Part shown: positions 63,837-64,000 of the stretch, piece by piece
Layout of the letters: each line of letters opens with the position of its first letter
Position numbering within the stretch: position 1 is the stretch's first letter
Source: Nocardioides panzhihuensis
Lineage (GTDB): Bacteria; Actinomycetota; Actinomycetes; Propionibacteriales; Nocardioidaceae
DNA: 64,000 nucleotides
Assembly: GCF_013408335.1 (NCBI RefSeq)
Contig: NZ_JACBZR010000001.1
Location: 2,294,001 to 2,358,000, forward strand
Direction: 5' to 3'
Notes under the pieces: generated by a model
Told to the model about the DNA's origin: nothing
The model's input: the letters and a program-made list of their open reading frames with translations, nothing else
Databases searched by the model: none
Position numbers and translations under genes: made by a program

Positions 63837-64000
63837 GACCCCGCACCATGCCGTACGGAGTGTCCCTCGCCGCCAGCGCAACCAGAGCCAGCTCGCGCTC
63901 CGCGACTCGCCCATATCGCCGCTTCGCCAACCCCACGAGATGAGCCCTGACGGCATCGTTCAGCCCGGCGAGCTCTGTCTCGAGCCCGGCCGGCGGGTCC
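63754..64000 (-). CDS. C-terminal part of a protein of unknown function, cut by window edge
   Basis: A minus-strand frame enters from the right edge and ends at 63754. The last part reads LAKRRYGRVAERELALVALA, then DTPYGMVRGLIGGEIPDWMD, a small acidic alpha-helical tail. The start lies outside the window. It overlaps the end of the membrane gene at 62862 by 83 bp. No family can be named. Confidence 0.5.
   Translation of the reverse strand, partial: DPPAGLETELAGLNDAVRAHLVGLAKRRYGRVAERELALVALAARDTPYGMVRGLIGGEIPDWMDEPIAAAIRAVALLEVR

Overview
The window reads as chromosomal DNA of a high-GC actinomycete. Codon use is strongly G/C at third positions, GTG and TTG starts occur, and the MEP-pathway gene dxs, an AcnA-type aconitase and Tat-exported molybdenum enzymes are present. 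The family content points to Nocardioidaceae (Nocardioides-like). That placement is inference from gene content; no rRNA or other marker gene is present.

The left part (1-26 kb) is mostly ordinary metabolism. It holds a PIN-toxin tail, an ArsC-family reductase, TesB thioesterase, a PAC2 protein, the fadA-fadB beta-oxidation operon, a glycerate kinase/GntP permease pair with a CdaR regulator and a perfect TTGTGCA dyad, nudix-dxs, and acnA. Set into this is a compact phosphonate locus (13-18.4 kb). PhnD, PhnC, PhnE and a TIGR03364-type FAD oxidoreductase run one way; a GntR/UTRA regulator and a PhnX-like phosphonatase run the other way, and two opposed copies of a 16-bp operator lie between them. 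An isoquinoline-1-oxidoreductase-like two-subunit molybdenum enzyme follows at 18.8-21.7 kb.

The middle (26-42.5 kb) is accessory and visibly rearranged. It has an arylamine N-acetyltransferase, a PQQ sugar dehydrogenase, an XRE/MmyB regulator, a PaoABC-like aldehyde oxidoreductase, a monoamine oxidase, a two-component system and a glycosyltransferase. Between them lie gene wrecks: a monoamine oxidase and an NDH-2-like oxidoreductase that each appear to lack one base, two deletion scars that join pieces of NAD(P)-dependent epimerases to the C-terminal domains of ECF41/SigJ-type sigma factors, and the orphan 3' end of a TrmA/RlmCD-type RNA methyltransferase.

The right part (42.7-60 kb) contains two catabolic gene clusters. 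The first (43.6-51 kb) combines an NCS1 permease, a CE4/PuuE-like hydrolase, an Old Yellow Enzyme, an amidase-signature enzyme, a DUF1989 protein and a divergent PucR regulator. I propose reduction, ring opening and deamidation of a cyclic imide or ureide. The second (51.1-60 kb) combines a nitrilase-family amidase, DUF2848, an HpaB-type monooxygenase, a cupin, a flavin reductase, an MHS-type MFS carrier, a SnoaL-like protein and an alpha/beta hydrolase, bracketed by two paralogous AraC regulators. It looks like a two-component flavin monooxygenase pathway for an aromatic or N-heterocyclic compound. The right end has a TetR regulator, small membrane proteins, a non-canonical SDR and the edge of another gene. 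No rRNA, tRNA, CRISPR array or intact transposase was seen.
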